From Stomorhina lunata (Eukaryota; Arthropoda; Insecta; Diptera; Rhiniidae): a DNA stretch of 64,000 bases. Location of the stretch: positions 19,839,918-19,903,917 of the forward strand of contig OW121744.1 of NCBI GenBank assembly GCA_933228675.1, given 5' to 3'. A program made the translations under genes and the position numbers. Shown in pieces: positions 12,436 through 26,175 of the stretch. The notes beneath the pieces are model-generated. The model saw nothing but the letters and a program-made list of their open reading frames with translations, was not told the DNA's origin and searched no databases. Positions within the stretch are counted from its first letter, which is position 1; each line of letters opens with the position of its first letter.

Positions 12436-15010
12436 ATTAGGACAAGAAAAATTTTTTTAACCAAAAAAAAAGAAAAATTTTCTATAGAAAAACTTTTGTT
12501 AATGAAAAATTTTCTATAGAAAAATTTTTTTAACAAAAAATTTCTATAGAAAATTTTTTTTTTAACAAAAATTTGTCTATAGAAAAATATTTGTTAACGA
12601 AAAATTTTCTATAGAAAAACATTTGTTAACGAAAAATTTTCTATAGAAAAACTTTTGTTAATGAAAAATTTTCTATAGAAAATTTTTTTTAACGAAAAAT
12701 TTCTAGAGAAAAATTTTTTTTTTAACAAAAAATTTTTGTTAACGAAAATTTTATACAGAAGATTTTTCTTTAACAAAAAATTATCTATAGAAAATTTTTG
12801 TTAACGAAAAACTTTTATATATTTTTTTTTAAGAAAAAATTTCTTTTAAAATTTTTTTTTAACGAAAAATTTTCTATAAAAATTTTTTTTTAACGAAAAA
12901 TTTTCAATAAAAATTTTTTTTTGAACGATAAAGTTTTTATAGAAAAAATTTTATAGCGAAAGATTTTGTTTCGAAAAATTTATATTTTCTATCGAAATAT
13001 TTTATGACAAAAAATATTTTTGAACGTAAAATTTCTATAGAAAATTTTTTTTACCGAAAAATTTCTATAGAAAATTTTTTTTTACCGAAAAATTTCTATA
13101 GAAAGTTTTTTTTTACTGAAAAATTTCTAAAGAAAATTTTCTATAGAAAATTTTCTAAAAAAAAATTTCTATAGAAAATTTTTTTTTAACGAAAAATGTT
13201 TTTTTAACAAAAAATTTTCTATAGAAAAATTTTTATTAAGGAAAAATTTTTTATACAAAATTTTTTCTTTTAAGAAAAATTTTATTTAAAAAAATTTTAA
13301 TAAGGAAAATTTTGTAAGAAAAATTTTTATAACAAAATTAATTCTATACAAAAATTTTTATAGAAATTTTTTTTCAACAAAAAATTTTCTATAAAAAAAA
13401 TTTTTTTAAATGAAAAATTTTTTATAAAAATAATTTTATAACGAAAGATTTTGTATCGAGAAAATTTGTAACAAAAATTTTTCTATGGAAATATTTTATG
13501 ACAACTTTTTATTAACGAAAAATTTCTATAGAAAATTTTTATTAACGAAAAATTTCTATAGAAAATTTTTATTAACGAAAAATTTCTATAGAAAATTTTT
13601 TACCGAAAAATTTCTATAGAAAAATATTTTTACAGAAAATTTTTTTTTAACTAAAAATTTTCTATAGAAAAATTTTTTTTAACGAAAAATTTTCTATAGA
13701 AATTTTTTTTTAACGAAATTTTAATTTTCTTTAGGAATTTTTTTTATTACGAAAAATTTCTATAGACAAATTTCTTTTAACGAAAAATTTCTATAGAAAA
13801 ACTTTTTTTAACAAAACATTTTTATAGAAAAATTTTTGTTTAAGAAAAATTTTTTATAGAAATTTTTTTTTAAGAAAAAATTTCTTTTAAATTTTTATAG
13901 AAAATTTTTCATAGAAATAAATTTTTCATATAGAAATTTTTTATATAAAAAATTTTACAGAAAATTTAAATAAAAATTTTAATGAAAATTGTTATAAAAA
14001 ATTTTAACATAAGTTTTTATAGAAAATTTTTGATACAAAAAAATTTTATAGAAAATTTTTCATATAAAAATTTTTTATAGAAAATTTTTCATATAAAAAT
14101 TTTTTACAGAAAATTTTTCGCATAAAAATTTTTTATATGAAATTTTTCATATACAAATTTTTATTGAAATTCTTTTTATATAAAGATTTTTTCTAGAAAA
14201 TTATTCATAAAAATTTATTTATTTAATTATTCATAAAATTTTTAAGAAAATTTTTTCATATAAAAATTTTTTTTTAGAAAATTTTTCATATAAAAAATTT
14301 TTAGAAAATTTTTTAATAAAAATTTTTTATAGAATATTTTTCATATAAGAATTTTTTATAGAAAATTTTTCATATACAAAAATTGTTAGAAAATTTTTCA
14401 TTTAAAAATTTTTTTTTTTGAAAATTTTTCATTTAAAAATTTTTTTTTTTTGAAAATTTTTCATATAGAAAATTTTTCATATAAAAAATTTTTATAGAAA
14501 ATTTTTTATCTAAAAAAAAATTTTTTAGAAAATTTTTCATATACAAATTTTTATTGAAATTCTTTTAATATAAAGATTTTTATAGAATATTATTTATATA
14601 AAAAACTTTTTAGAAAATTTTTCATATAAACAATTTTTTAAGAAAATTTTTTTATATAAAATTTTTTTTTTAGAAAATTTTTCATATCAAAAATTTTTAT
14701 AGAAAAATTTTCATATGAAAAAAAAATTATAAAATTTTTTATATAAACATTTTTAATTTTCTATAAAATTTTTTTTCAAGAAAAAATTTTTCTTTTAAAA
14801 AATTTGAATAACGAAAACTTTGTAAGAAAACTTTTTAACGAAAAATTTTTATAGCGAAAGATTTTGTATCGAAAAGATTTATAGCAAAAAATTTTCTATC
14901 AAAATATTTTATGACAAAAAATTTTCTATATATAACTGTTTATAATAAAAAATTTTCTACAGAAAACTTTTATAACGAAAAATTTTTTATAGAAAACTTT
15001 TTATATTTGT
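12436..15010 (+). repeat. AT satellite, AACG-forward block, with a CATATA sub-block
   Basis: 12436-13900 consists of diverged TTAACGAAAAATTTTCTATA-plus-GAAAAATTTTT units. 13900-14760 switches to the CATATAAAAATTTTTTATAG family. 14760-15010 returns to AACGAAAA units. Poorly homogenised, with many indels. This is the first of seven AACG/CGTT blocks in the window. Confidence 0.85.
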
Positions 15011-16257
15011 ATGTGAAAAACACCCCAACCGTTGACCATATGAAAAAATTGTCTATTAAGGCTTAAAGAAAATTTTGTAGTGAATCCGCAGGTGTATCTT
15101 TCAACGAATATAGATAAGCCATTCCCAAGATATGATGGAATCAATGCAACGACGTCTGTGAAAATCCGTAATTTTAGAAGAAAGACCTATCCATAGAATT
15201 ATACATTTTGGGTGTATTTGTTATTAGTACTTCAAAGTAATTTCTCTTGTTGACGAGTGTTATTTAATAAAAAATAACAAATGTGTCCAAAATATAAAAA
15301 GGGTTAAAGGTTAAGGATAAATGATTTTTCTAAAAGAAAAGACTAATTAAACAGTCAAATATAGAACCCAAAAACCAAAAAAATTAAATGGAAAACAAAA
15401 AATATTTTAAAACAACATAACCTAAAATTTAAATAGTGAAAACAAGAAGAAAAAAGAAAATTAAATTAAATAAAATAAAATCAACAGTAAAATACTCCAA
15501 ATTATGTTCATAAGGCCAAAATGGCCCTAATTTAATGAAAGAATCAACAGAACAGAAAAAACAACAGAAACGAACTGAACTGAACAATATTTGTTGTCCT
15601 TTTAGCAGATTTCTTCACTTTACACTCGTGTAATCCTCAGCCATAAAAAGCAAAAAAAAAGAAAAATATTTGATAAAGGAAAAAATTTATACTAAAGAAT
15701 ATTTTTTTACTGCTTAAAAATGAGGCTTAAGTACAGCGAGAAAAAAAAACAATCAAAAATGTTTATTTTTGGTAAAATATAACATTTTGTTATGGCAGTT
15801 AAAAAGCTGAGAGTTTAACTACTTCTGGGTATGAATGAGTTTGTGTTAATTTAAAAACAACTGCCACAAGCATTTCATGACCTTAAACTTTTTTATATGA
15901 AGAGAAAAGTAGAAAAATTGGATTTTTGGCATATTTTTCTGAAACAAAGGTTTTGTCCGCGGGAAAATGAGGAGTAGACGAATAGTCTCTGGGTACCTAG
16001 GCCTCTAGAAACATTTAAAAATGTTTGAATTCCTTTTAAAAATGCTCTGAAAAAAACTTCCAAATACATACAATTGATTTAAGTGAAAAATAGCCAGCCA
16101 AACGAATTGTCAGATCCAAGAAAAGTTTAGATAAAATAGCTTTATTTTGATATTTTGCATAGACATTATAAGTCGTGTTTATTTTGACTTGCAAATAAGA
16201 TATAATGCTTGGTTTTCGATCTTGGCCTAACGAATCATCCAAAAGTATCGAAAAAGT
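15011..16257. other. Unique AT-rich island
   Basis: No supportable gene. It includes a GC-richer stretch near 15955-16015 and A-rich tracts at 15355-15500. The right end runs directly into the 12-bp satellite. Confidence 0.5.
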
Positions 16258-19200
16258 TTGTCATATGTCTTTGTCTTAGTGTATGTCTTAGTCTATGTCC
16301 TAGTCTATGTCTTAGTCTATGTCTTAGTCTATGTCTTAGTCTATGTCTTAGTCTATGTCTTAGTCTATGTCTTAGTCTATGTCTTAGACTATGTCTTAGT
16401 CTATGTCTTAGTCTATGTCTTAGTCTATGTCTTAGTCTATGTCTTAGTCTATGTCTTAGTCTAAGTCTTAGTCTATGTCTTAGTCTATGTCTTAGTCTAT
16501 GTCTTAGTCTATGTCTTAGTCTATGTCTTAGTCTATGTCTTAGTCTATGTCTTAGTCTATGTCTTAGTCTATGTCTTAGTCTATGTTTTGGTCTATGTTT
16601 TAGTCTATGTCGTAGTCTATATCTTAGTCTATGTCTTAGTCTATGTCTTAGTCTTAGTCTATGTCTTAGTCTATATTTTAGTCTATGTCTTAGTCTATGT
16701 CTTAGTCTATGTCTTAGTCTATGTCTTAGTCTATGTCTTAGTCTATGTCTTAGTCTATGTCTTAGTCTATGTCTTAGTCTATGTCTTAGTCTATGTCTTA
16801 GTCTATGTCTTAGTCTATGTCTTAGTCTATGTCTTAGTCTATGCCTTAGTCTATGTCTTAGTCTATGTCTTAGTCTATGTCTTAGACTATGTCTTAGTCT
16901 ATGTCTTAGTCTATGTCTTAGTCTATGTCTTAGTCTATGTCTTAGTCTATATCTTAGTCCATATCTTAGTCTATGTCTTAGTCTATGTCTTAGTCTATGT
17001 CTTAGTCTATGTCTTAGTCTATGTCTTAGTCTATGTCTTAGTCTATGTCTTAGTCTATGTCTTAGTCTATGTCTTAGTCTATGTCTTAGTCTATGTCTTA
17101 GTCTATGTCTTAGTCTATGTCTTAGTCTATGTCTTAGTCTATGTCTTAGTCTATGTCTTAGTCTATGTCTTAGTCTATGTCTTAGTCTATGTCTTAGTCT
17201 ATGTCTTAGTCTATGTCTTAGTCTATGTCTTAGTCTATGTCTTAGTCTATGTCTTAGTCTATGTCTTAGTCTATGTCTTAGTCTATGTCTTAGTCTATGT
17301 CTTAGTCTATGTCTTAGTCTATGTCTTAGTCTATGTCTTAGTCTATGTCTTAGTCTATGTCTTAGTCTATGTCTTAGTCTATGCCTTAGTCTATGTCTTA
17401 GTCTATGTCTTAGTCTATGTCTTAGTCTATATCTTAGTCCATATCTTAGTCTATGTCTTAGTCTATGTCTTAGTCTATGTCTTAGTCTATGTCTTAGTCT
17501 ATGTCTTAGTCTATGTCTTAGTCTATGTCTTAGTCTATGTCTTAGTCTATGTCTTAGTCTATGTCTTAGTCTATGTCTTAGTCTATGTCTTAGTCTATGC
17601 CTTAGTCTATGTCTTAGTCTATGTCTTAGTCTATGCCTTAGTCTATGTCTTAGTCTATGTCTTAGTCTATGTCTTAGTCTATATCTTAGTCCATATCTTA
17701 GTCTATGTCTTAGTCTATGTCTTAGTCTATGTCTTAGTCTATGTCTTAGTCTATGTCTTAGTCTATGTCTTAGTCTATGTCTTAGTCTATGTCTTAGTCT
17801 ATGTCTTAGTCTATGTCTTAGTCTATGTCTTAGTCTATGTCTTAGTCTATGTCTTAGTCTATGTCTTAGTCTATGTCTTAGTCTGTGTCTTAGTCTATGT
17901 CTTAGTCTATGTCTTAGTCTATGTCTTAGTCTATGTCTTAGTCTATGTCTTAGTCTATGTCTTAGTCTATGTCTTAGTCTATGTCTTAGTCTATGTCTTA
18001 GTCTATGTCTTAGTCTATGTCTTAGTCTATGTCTTAGTCTATGTCTTAGTCTATGTCTTAGTCTATGTCTTAGTCTATGTCTTAGTCTATGTCTTAGTCT
18101 ATGTCTTAGTCTATGTCCTAGTCTATGTCCTAGTCTATGTCTTAGTCTATGTCTTAGTCTATGTCTTAGTCTATGTCTTAATCTATGTCTTAGTCTATGT
18201 CTTAGTCTATGTCTTAGTCTATGTCTTAGTCTATGTCTTAGTCTATGTCTTAGTCTATGTCTTAGTCTATGTCTTAGTCTATGTCTTAGTCTATGTCTTA
18301 GTCTATGTCTTAGTCTATGTCTTAGTCTATGTCTTAGTCTATGTCTTAGTCTATGTCTTAGTCTATGTCTTAGTCTATGTCTTAGTCTATGTCTTAGTCT
18401 ATGTCTTAGTCTATGTCTTAGTCTATGTCTTAGTCTATGTCTTAGTCTATGTCTTAGTCTATGTCTTAGTCTATGTCTTAGTCTATGTCTTAGTCTATGT
18501 CTTAGTCTATGTCTTAGTCTATGTCTTAGTCTATGTCTTAGTCTATATCTTAGTCTATGTCTTAGTCTATGTCTTAGTCTATGTCTTAGACTATGTCTTA
18601 GTCTATGTCTTAGTCTATGTCTTAGTCTATGTCTTAGTCTATGTCTTAGTCTATGTCTTAGTCTATATCTTAGTCCATATCTTAGTCTATGTCTTAGTCT
18701 ATGTCTTAGTCTATGTCTTAGTCTATGTCTTAGTCTATGTCTTAGTCTATGTCTTAGTCTATGTCTTAGTCTATGTCTTAGTCTATGTCTTAGTCTATGT
18801 CTTAGTTTATGTCTTAGTCTATGTCTTAGTCTATGTCTTAGTCTATGTCTTAGTCTATGTCTTAGTCTATGTCTTAGTCTATGTCTTAGTCTATGTCTTA
18901 GTCTATGTCTTAGTCTATGTCTTAGTCTATGTCTTAGTCTATATCTTAGTCTATGTCTTAGTCTATGTCTTAGTCTATGTCTTAGACTATGTCTTAGTCT
19001 ATGTCTTAGTCTATGTCTTAGTCTATGTCTTAGTCTATGTCTTAGTCTATGTCTTAGTCTATATCTTAGTCCATATCTTAGTCTATGTCTTAGTCTATGT
19101 CTTAGTCTATGTCTTAGTCTATGTCTTAGACTATGTCTTAGTCTATGTCTTAGTCTATGTCTTAGTCTATGTCTTAGTCTATGTCTTAGTCTATGTCTTA

Positions 19201-19640
19201 GTCTATGTCTTAGTCTATGTCTTAGTCTATGTCTTAGTCTATGTCTTAGTCTATGTCTTAGTCTATGTCTTAGTCTATGTCTTAGTCTATGTCTTAGTCT
19301 ATGTCTTAGTCTATGTCTTAGTCTATGTCTTAGTCTATGTCTTAGTCTATGTCTTAGTCTATATCTTAGTCCATATCTTAGTCTATGTCTTAGTCTATGT
19401 CTTAGTCTATGTCTTAGTCTATGTCTTAGTCTATGTCTTAGTCTATGTCTTAGTCTATGTCTTAGTCTATGTCTTAGTCTATGTCTTAGTCTATGTCTTA
19501 GTTTATGTCTTAGTCTATGTCTTAGTCTATGTCTTAGTCTATGTCTTAGTCTATGTCTTAGTCTATGTCTTAGTCTATGTCTTAGTCTATGTCTTAGTCT
19601 ATGTCTTAGTCTATGTCTTAGTCTATGTCTTAGTCTTTGT
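16258..19640 (+). repeat. 12-bp satellite (GTCTTAGTCTAT), about 280 copies
   Basis: Continuous array of GTCTTAGTCTAT with rare variants. Because the unit is 12 bp and stops occur in only one of the three forward frames, two frames stay open for more than 1,000 codons (Cys-Leu-Ser-Leu and Tyr-Val-Leu-Val repeats). These are by-products of the period, not genes. Variant units reveal higher-order structure: ATATCTTAGTCCATATC recurs at 16949, 17429, 17681, 18665, 19061 and 19361. A block with three matching markers is duplicated exactly 396 bp (33 units) apart at 18545 and 18941. Confidence 0.97.
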
Positions 19641-21795
19641 TTCTATAGAAAAATCTTTTGTTTTAATAACTTTTCCATAGAAATTTTTTCTGCGGAAATT
19701 TTTTTCGGTATTAAAACTTGTTCGTTACAAAAATTTTTCTATTTAAAATTTTTCTTTATGATAATTTCCTATAGAAAAGTTTTCGTAAAAAAAATTTTCT
19801 ACAGAACATTTATCGTTAAAAAAATGTCTCTATAGAAAATTTTTCGTTATAAAATTTTTTCTATAAGAAATTTTTCGTTATAAAAATTTTTTATAGAAAA
19901 TTGTTCGTTATAAAAATTTTTCTATAGAAAAATTTTCGTTATAAAAATTTTTCTATAGAAAATTTTTCGTTATAAAAATTTTTCTATAGAAAATTTTTCG
20001 TTATAAAAATTTTTCTATAGAAAATTTTTCGTTATAAAAATTTTTTTAAGAAAATTTTTCGTTATAAAAATTTTTTATAGAAAATTGTTCGTTATAAAAA
20101 TTTTTCTATAGAACATTTTTCATTATAAAAATTTTTCTATAGAAAATTTTTCGTTATAAGAATTTTTCTATAGAAAATTTTTCGTTATAAAAATTTTTCT
20201 ATAGAAAATTTTTCGTTATAAAAATTTTTCCATAGAAAATTTTTCGTTATAAAAATTTTTCCATAGAAAATTTTTCGTTATAAAAATTTTTCCATAGAAA
20301 ATTTTTCGTTATTAAAATTTTTCTAAACGAATTGCTTATAAAAAATTTTTCTATAACAAAATTTGCTTGAGAAAATTTTTTCCATAGCTAAATTTGATTA
20401 AGAAAAATTTATCTATAGAAAATTTATTGTTATGTAAAATTAAAATTTTGTACAGAAAATTTTTCATTAAAAAATTTTTCCATAGAAAACTTTTCGTTTT
20501 AAAAATTTTTCGTTATAAAGATTTTTCTATAGAAAATTTTTTGTTATAAAAATTTTCCTAAAGATAGTTTTTGGTTATCTAAACTTTTTTTTCATAAAAA
20601 AAAAAATTTTTGTAAAATTTTACAAAAAAAAAAAATTTTTTGTTATGAAAATTTTTTGTTATAAAAATTTTTTGTTAAAAATGTTTTTTTCATAGAAAAT
20701 ATTTCGTAAAAAGAATTTTTTTGATAAAAAAAAATTCTAAAGACAATTTTTCACAAAACAAAGTTTTTACAGAAAAATTTTGGCAAAAAAGAAAATTTCG
20801 TTAAAAAAAATTTCTATAGAAAATTTTTGTTAAAAAAATTTTTTTTCAAAAATTTTTCGCTATAAAAATTTTACTGTGAAATTTTTTTTTAGAAAATTTA
20901 AAAAACAAAATTTTTTTGATATTAAGTTTTTCTATAAAAATTTTTCGCTATACAAATTTTTTCGCTATAAAAATTTTTCTATAAAAAACTTTTTGTTATA
21001 AAATTAGGAAATAGAAAATTTTTCTTTAAATTTTTTTTTTTTTTATTAAAGAAAATTTTTCTAAAGAATTTCACAAAACAACATTTTTCGCTATAAAAAT
21101 TTTCTATAGAAGATTTTTCGTTTAAAAAGTTTTTCTTTAAAATTTTTTTCGTTTTAAATATTTTACTATGGAACATTTTTTGTTACACAAATTTTACTAT
21201 AGAAAATCTTTACTAAAAAAAATTTTTTGATATTAAATTTTTCTGTAGAAATTTTTTTCGTTATCAAATTTCTCTATACAAAATTTTTTATGGAAGGAAA
21301 GAAAACTATAGGATATTTATTGTTATACAAATTTGTTCTTATATAATTTTTTTCCTTATAAAGATTTTTCTATAGGAAATTTTTCATTAAAAAAATGTTA
21401 CTATAAAAATTTTTTATATAGGATTTCTTTTGACAAATTTGTTGTGTTTTGACAAAATTTTTTCTATAAAAAAATTTTTGTTAAAAATTTTTCGTTCCAA
21501 AATTTTTTTCCATAAAAAATTTTTTGATAGACAAGTGTTTCTATAGAAAATTTTTCGTTCCAAAATTTTTTTCTATAAAAAATTTTTTGTTCGACAAATT
21601 TTTCTATAGAAAATTTTACGTTATAAAATTAGTTTTTATACAAAATTTTGCATCATAAAAAATTTTTTGTTTAAAATTATTCGTTTAAAAAATTTCTCAT
21701 TGTAAAAATTTTTCTATCGAAATTTTTTTATTTTAAAAACTTATTCAATAACAAATCTTCATTATAAAAAATTTCTATAGAAATTTTGTTTTACA
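19640..21795 (-). repeat. AT satellite, CGTT-oriented block
   Basis: Units of TTTTTCGTTATAAAAATTTT and TCTATAGAAAA with a period of about 30-31 bp. They are best preserved at about 19900-20330 and strongly diverged after 20450. This is the reverse complement of the TAACGAAAAATTTTCTATAG blocks. It begins directly at the end of the 12-bp array. Open frames here are repeat artefacts. Confidence 0.9.
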
Positions 21796-23054
21796 ATTTT
21801 TTTGGCCATGAAGGGGTTAATACATTTGCCTCTATTGCGTATGAGTATTAATCTTCATAGCAATCGTACGTCCAGATATACATTTCATATTATTACTTTT
21901 TTTACCCTTTTCCTTGTCTTCTAGTTTCTTTCGTTAGCTTTTGCTGTTTTTATGCCCCAATTAAATTCAAATTAAATCGGGAAATGGGAAAACTAACAAA
22001 GAAAACCTCTAACAAAAAAAGGAACTATGTATGTATTTTAATTTATTCGACTGTACGTGTTATTCTAGACATTTTCCCATATTTACACTTGGATAGTTTA
22101 ATTGATTGCCGTTTGAGTCCTTGATATAGATTTTTCTGTTAACACTTAATGCTTATTCATCAATTTCGTTTTTTTTTTCCTTTGGATAAAAAGGATATAA
22201 ATTTCGTTTAATCATGCCAGTCTTTAAAGGCTTTAGAAAAGAAATACAACGTAAATTTTAAGTCAATTGTGATGATGGAAAATTTAACATCTGTATTATA
22301 TAAATGAAGCATAAACTTTTGGAAATCCTTGTTTTTAGAATAAAAGAAGCTATGGAATTTAATGGATTTTTTGACTTTGTTATAAAATTAAAATTTAGGT
22401 TAGAAATTGTTTGCTTTTTGAAATAAATTGTTAATTTAAAAGTTAGTACGAGGGTTGATTTTTTTTTGTCACGAAATTTGCCATATACGAAAACTTTTTA
22501 AAACCGTTTGGATTTTTTTAATTTTGGTCCAGAGTAATAAGGCTACTGTGTAATGAAAATCTTAATGATCCTGTTATCTGTTTCTTTTCAAACCATTATT
22601 TCTCGAATCATCATCATCATTATCACTATTTATTTCCTCCATTATTTATGGCTCTGTCATGGGAAGTCAAAAATTTATCTCATAAAATCGTTTCGAACAT
22701 AAATATTTCAGTTACACGATAAACTTTACAACAATTGTAAACAACCCAAAGTCAAGAAATCATAATCATTACAAAAGGAAATGTCGAGAAGAAAAAAATA
22801 TATGATTAATGGAAATCATTTCTTTTTAAATATATACAACAAAAACACAGGGATAGGAAAACTGGAAAATGAGTAAAGAAATAAATTGAAAAAGTTAAAA
22901 GGACTCTGTTTATATAATGAAAAAAACTTTATACAAATTAAATGAAAATCGATTTTCCTGGTAAGTCAAAGGTCTAACCAGGGGCAAGGAATATACAAAT
23001 TATATATTTTGTAATAAAAGAAGTTCGTTTGAAAGAATAAGTTCATACTTTTAC
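21796..23054. other. Unique island flanked by inverted satellite blocks
   Basis: No gene was recognised. The left border contains TTTGCCTCTAT at about 21825, shared with the tRNA-like remnant near 4360. Flanked by a CGTT-oriented array on the left and an AACG-oriented array on the right. Confidence 0.55.
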
Positions 23055-25090
23055 CCAAAATCTATAGAAAAATTTGTCATAAAAATATTTCTATCAAAAA
23101 TTTTTCTATAGAAAAAAATTTCTATCGAAAATATTTCTATCGAATTTAAAAAATTTATATAACAAAAAATTTTCTATAGAAAAATTTTTATAGCGAAAAA
23201 TTTTCTATAGAAAAATGTTTATAGCGACAAATTTTCTATAGAAAAAGTTTTATAACGAAACATTTTGTATAGAAAAATTTTTTTAACGAAAAGTTTTGTA
23301 TAGAAAAATTTTTTAACGAAAAATTTTGTATAGAAAAATTTTTTTAACGAAAAATTTTGTATAGAAAAATTTTTTTAACGAAAAATTTTGTATAGAAAAA
23401 TATTTTTAACGAAAAATTTTGTATAGAAAAATTATTTTAACGAAAAATTTTGTATAGAAAAATTTTCTTAACGAAAAATTTTCTATGGAAAAATTTTTTT
23501 AACGAAACATTTTCTATAGAAAAATTTTTTTAACCAAAAATTTTCTAAAGAAAAATTTTTTTAACGAAAAATTTTTTTAACGAAAAATTTTTTTAACGAA
23601 AAAATTTCTATAGAAAAATTTTCTATGGAAAAATTTTTTTAACGAAAAATTTTCTATGGAAAAATTTTTTTAATGAAAAATTTTCTATAGAAAAATTTTT
23701 TTAACGAAAAATTTTCTATAGAAAAATTTTTTTAACGAAAAATTTTCTAAAGAAAAATTTTTTTAACGAAAAATTTTCTAAAGAAAAATTTTTTTAACCA
23801 AAAATTCTCTATAGAAAAATTTTTTTTAACTAAAAATTTTCTATAGAAAAATTTTTTTAATGAAAAATTTTCTATAGAAAAATTTTTTTAACGAAAAATT
23901 TTCTATAGAAAAATTTTTTTAACGAAAAATTTTCTATAGAAAAATTTTTTTAACGAAAAATTTTCTATAGAAAAATTTTTTTAACGAAAAATTTTCTGTA
24001 GAAAAATTTTTTTAACGAAAAATTTTCTATAGAAATTTTTTTTAACGAAAAATTTTTTTAACGAAAAATTTTCTATAGAAAAATTTTTTTAACGAAAAAT
24101 TTTCTATAGAAAAGTGTTTTTAACGAAAAATTTTCTATTGAAAAATTTTTTTAACGAAAATTTTTCTATTGAAAAATTTTTTTAACGAAAATTTGTTTAT
24201 AGAAAATTTTTTTAACGAAAAATTTTCTATAGAAAAGTTTTTTTAACGAAAAATTTTCTATAGAAAAATTTTTTAACGAAAAATTTTCTATAGAAAAATT
24301 TTTTAACGAAAAATTTTCTATAGAAAAATTTTTTTAACGAAAAATTTTCTATAGAAAAATTTTTTAACGAAAAATTTTCTATAGAAACATTTTTTTAACG
24401 AAAAATTTTCTATAGAAACATTTTTTAGCGAAAAATTTTCTATAGAAAAATTTGTTTAACTTTATGAAAATTTTTCTATAGAAAATTTTTTGTTATAAAA
24501 ATTTTTCTATAGAAAATTTTTTATAACGAAAAATTGTCTATAGAAAATTTTTTATAACGAAAAATTTTCTATATACAATTTTTTATAATGAAAAATTTTT
24601 GATAGAAAAATTTTTATCACGAAAAATTTTCTATAGGAAAATTTTTATCACGAAAAATTTTCTATAGAAAAATTTTTATCACGAAGAATTTTCTGTAGAA
24701 AAATTTTTATCACGAAAAATTTTCTATAGAAAAATTTTTATAACAAAAAATTTTCTATAGATAAATTTTTGTAACGAAAAATTTTCTATAGAAAAATTTT
24801 TATAACGAAAATTTTTGTAAAGAAAAATTTTTAAAACGAAAATTTTCTATAGAAAAATTTTCATAGTGAATAATTTTCTATAATAAAATTTTTCGTTATA
24901 AATAATTTTCTATAGAAAATTATTCGTTATAAAAAATTTTCTATAGAAAAATTTTTATAACCAACAGTTTTCTATAGAAAAAATTTTATAACAAAACATT
25001 TTCTATAGAAAAATTTTTATAACGAAAAATTTTCTTTAGAAACATTTTTAAACGGAAAAATTTGCTATAGAAAAATTTTTATCTAAATTT
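23055..25090 (+). repeat. AT satellite, AACG-oriented block
   Basis: Units of TTTTTTTAACGAAAAATTTT and CTATAGAAAAA with a period near 31 bp, well homogenised at about 23640-24440. Sub-variants are TATCACGAAAAATTTT at 24600-24730 and TATAACGAAAA after 24750. Short stretches at about 24460-24510 and 24880-24950 are flipped to CGTT/GTTATAAAA orientation. Confidence 0.9.
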
Positions 25091-26175
25091 TTGGACTTAC
25101 ACTTAAATGCAATTTTATTAAAAAGTTAAGCCTAAACGACTGCAACACTTTTTGCTTAAATTATGCGTAACAATTTATATGACTGTTTTTAAAAAAAATT
25201 TGAACTTGGTTCTAGGATCTGTAAATTTTGGTAAATGTTAAGAATAGACTTTCGCCTTTCACGTGGTTATGGTGCGAGCACCGAGCAAAACCTATGTTGG
25301 CTTGGTTGTGCTTTTGTCCAAAGAAAAACCCTTTTTTGATTTCTTGACTTCTCCTAAACTACATAAGAGATCAAGTTATTTTGTTTTGTTTCATATCAAA
25401 CATGAAATGTAACAGAAATCAATAAACTGGAAATGTTGCTTATAAGCAACATCTCATAACGCTCAAACTAGAAGTGAATATAATTTGTTATTTTACTGCC
25501 CTTTACTGGCGTAGATGTTATTTTGAATAATCCCCTCTCATAAAAGTCCCTTTATGAGGTCCTATATTCTAGCAAAGAATAGTTAATATTCTTTACCAGC
25601 ATTTAATATTGTTTGGATTTCTATCATAAAATTTAATGGTTTGTGAATATTTTTCTACAGATCTCTATCGAAACTTATACAAAAACATTTACTAACTTTT
25701 TTTATGTGAATCTCATCACTTGTCCTCTTGTTCCATTGTCCGTCCTGCTATTTCCTACAACCAAAATCTTTGTATATGGTTTCTTTTATGCTCACTTCGT
25801 ATTTTTTTTTTCAATTTTCTTGTATACTTTTTTTGTCTGATAATTCCGATTACAAAAGACATAAATATAATAATAATAATAATAACAGAATCAGCATTAA
25901 CAAAAGCCCTAAATGTCAAAGAATTATTTTAAATGGGATGGAAATTAGGAGGATGCATAATGGAGGGGTAGGGGATAGTAGATTATTTTTATTACATCAG
26001 TAGTTATTTGTTAATACTTAAATGTGTTATCTTTCCTGTAAAGCAGTTTTGTATCTTGAAAATTATTAATTAACGGTCAATTTATTTGGAAAGTGAAACT
26101 AATGGTTTGTTTGAACGGTTTTGATTTTTCAAACACTTCATTTTAATGGTTAAATATAGATATTTCAAACAAAAA
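25091..26175. other. Unique AT-rich island
   Basis: Contains an (AAT)n microsatellite at about 25866-25886. Three overlapping short plus-strand open frames at 25643-26003 consist of low-complexity hydrophobic codons with no recognisable domain or splice context, so I do not call them genes. Confidence 0.5.

Noticed and set aside
16209..19835. 1,208-codon and 1,030-codon open frames (Leu-Cys-Leu-Ser and Tyr-Val-Leu-Val repeats)
   Set aside because: They exist only because a 12-bp unit keeps two frames free of stops. There is no non-repeat domain, and the flanks are satellite or AT-rich sequence.
25643..26003. Three overlapping short plus-strand frames
   Set aside because: Low-complexity Phe/Leu/Asn content from T-rich and AAT-repeat DNA, in three different frames of the same stretch.
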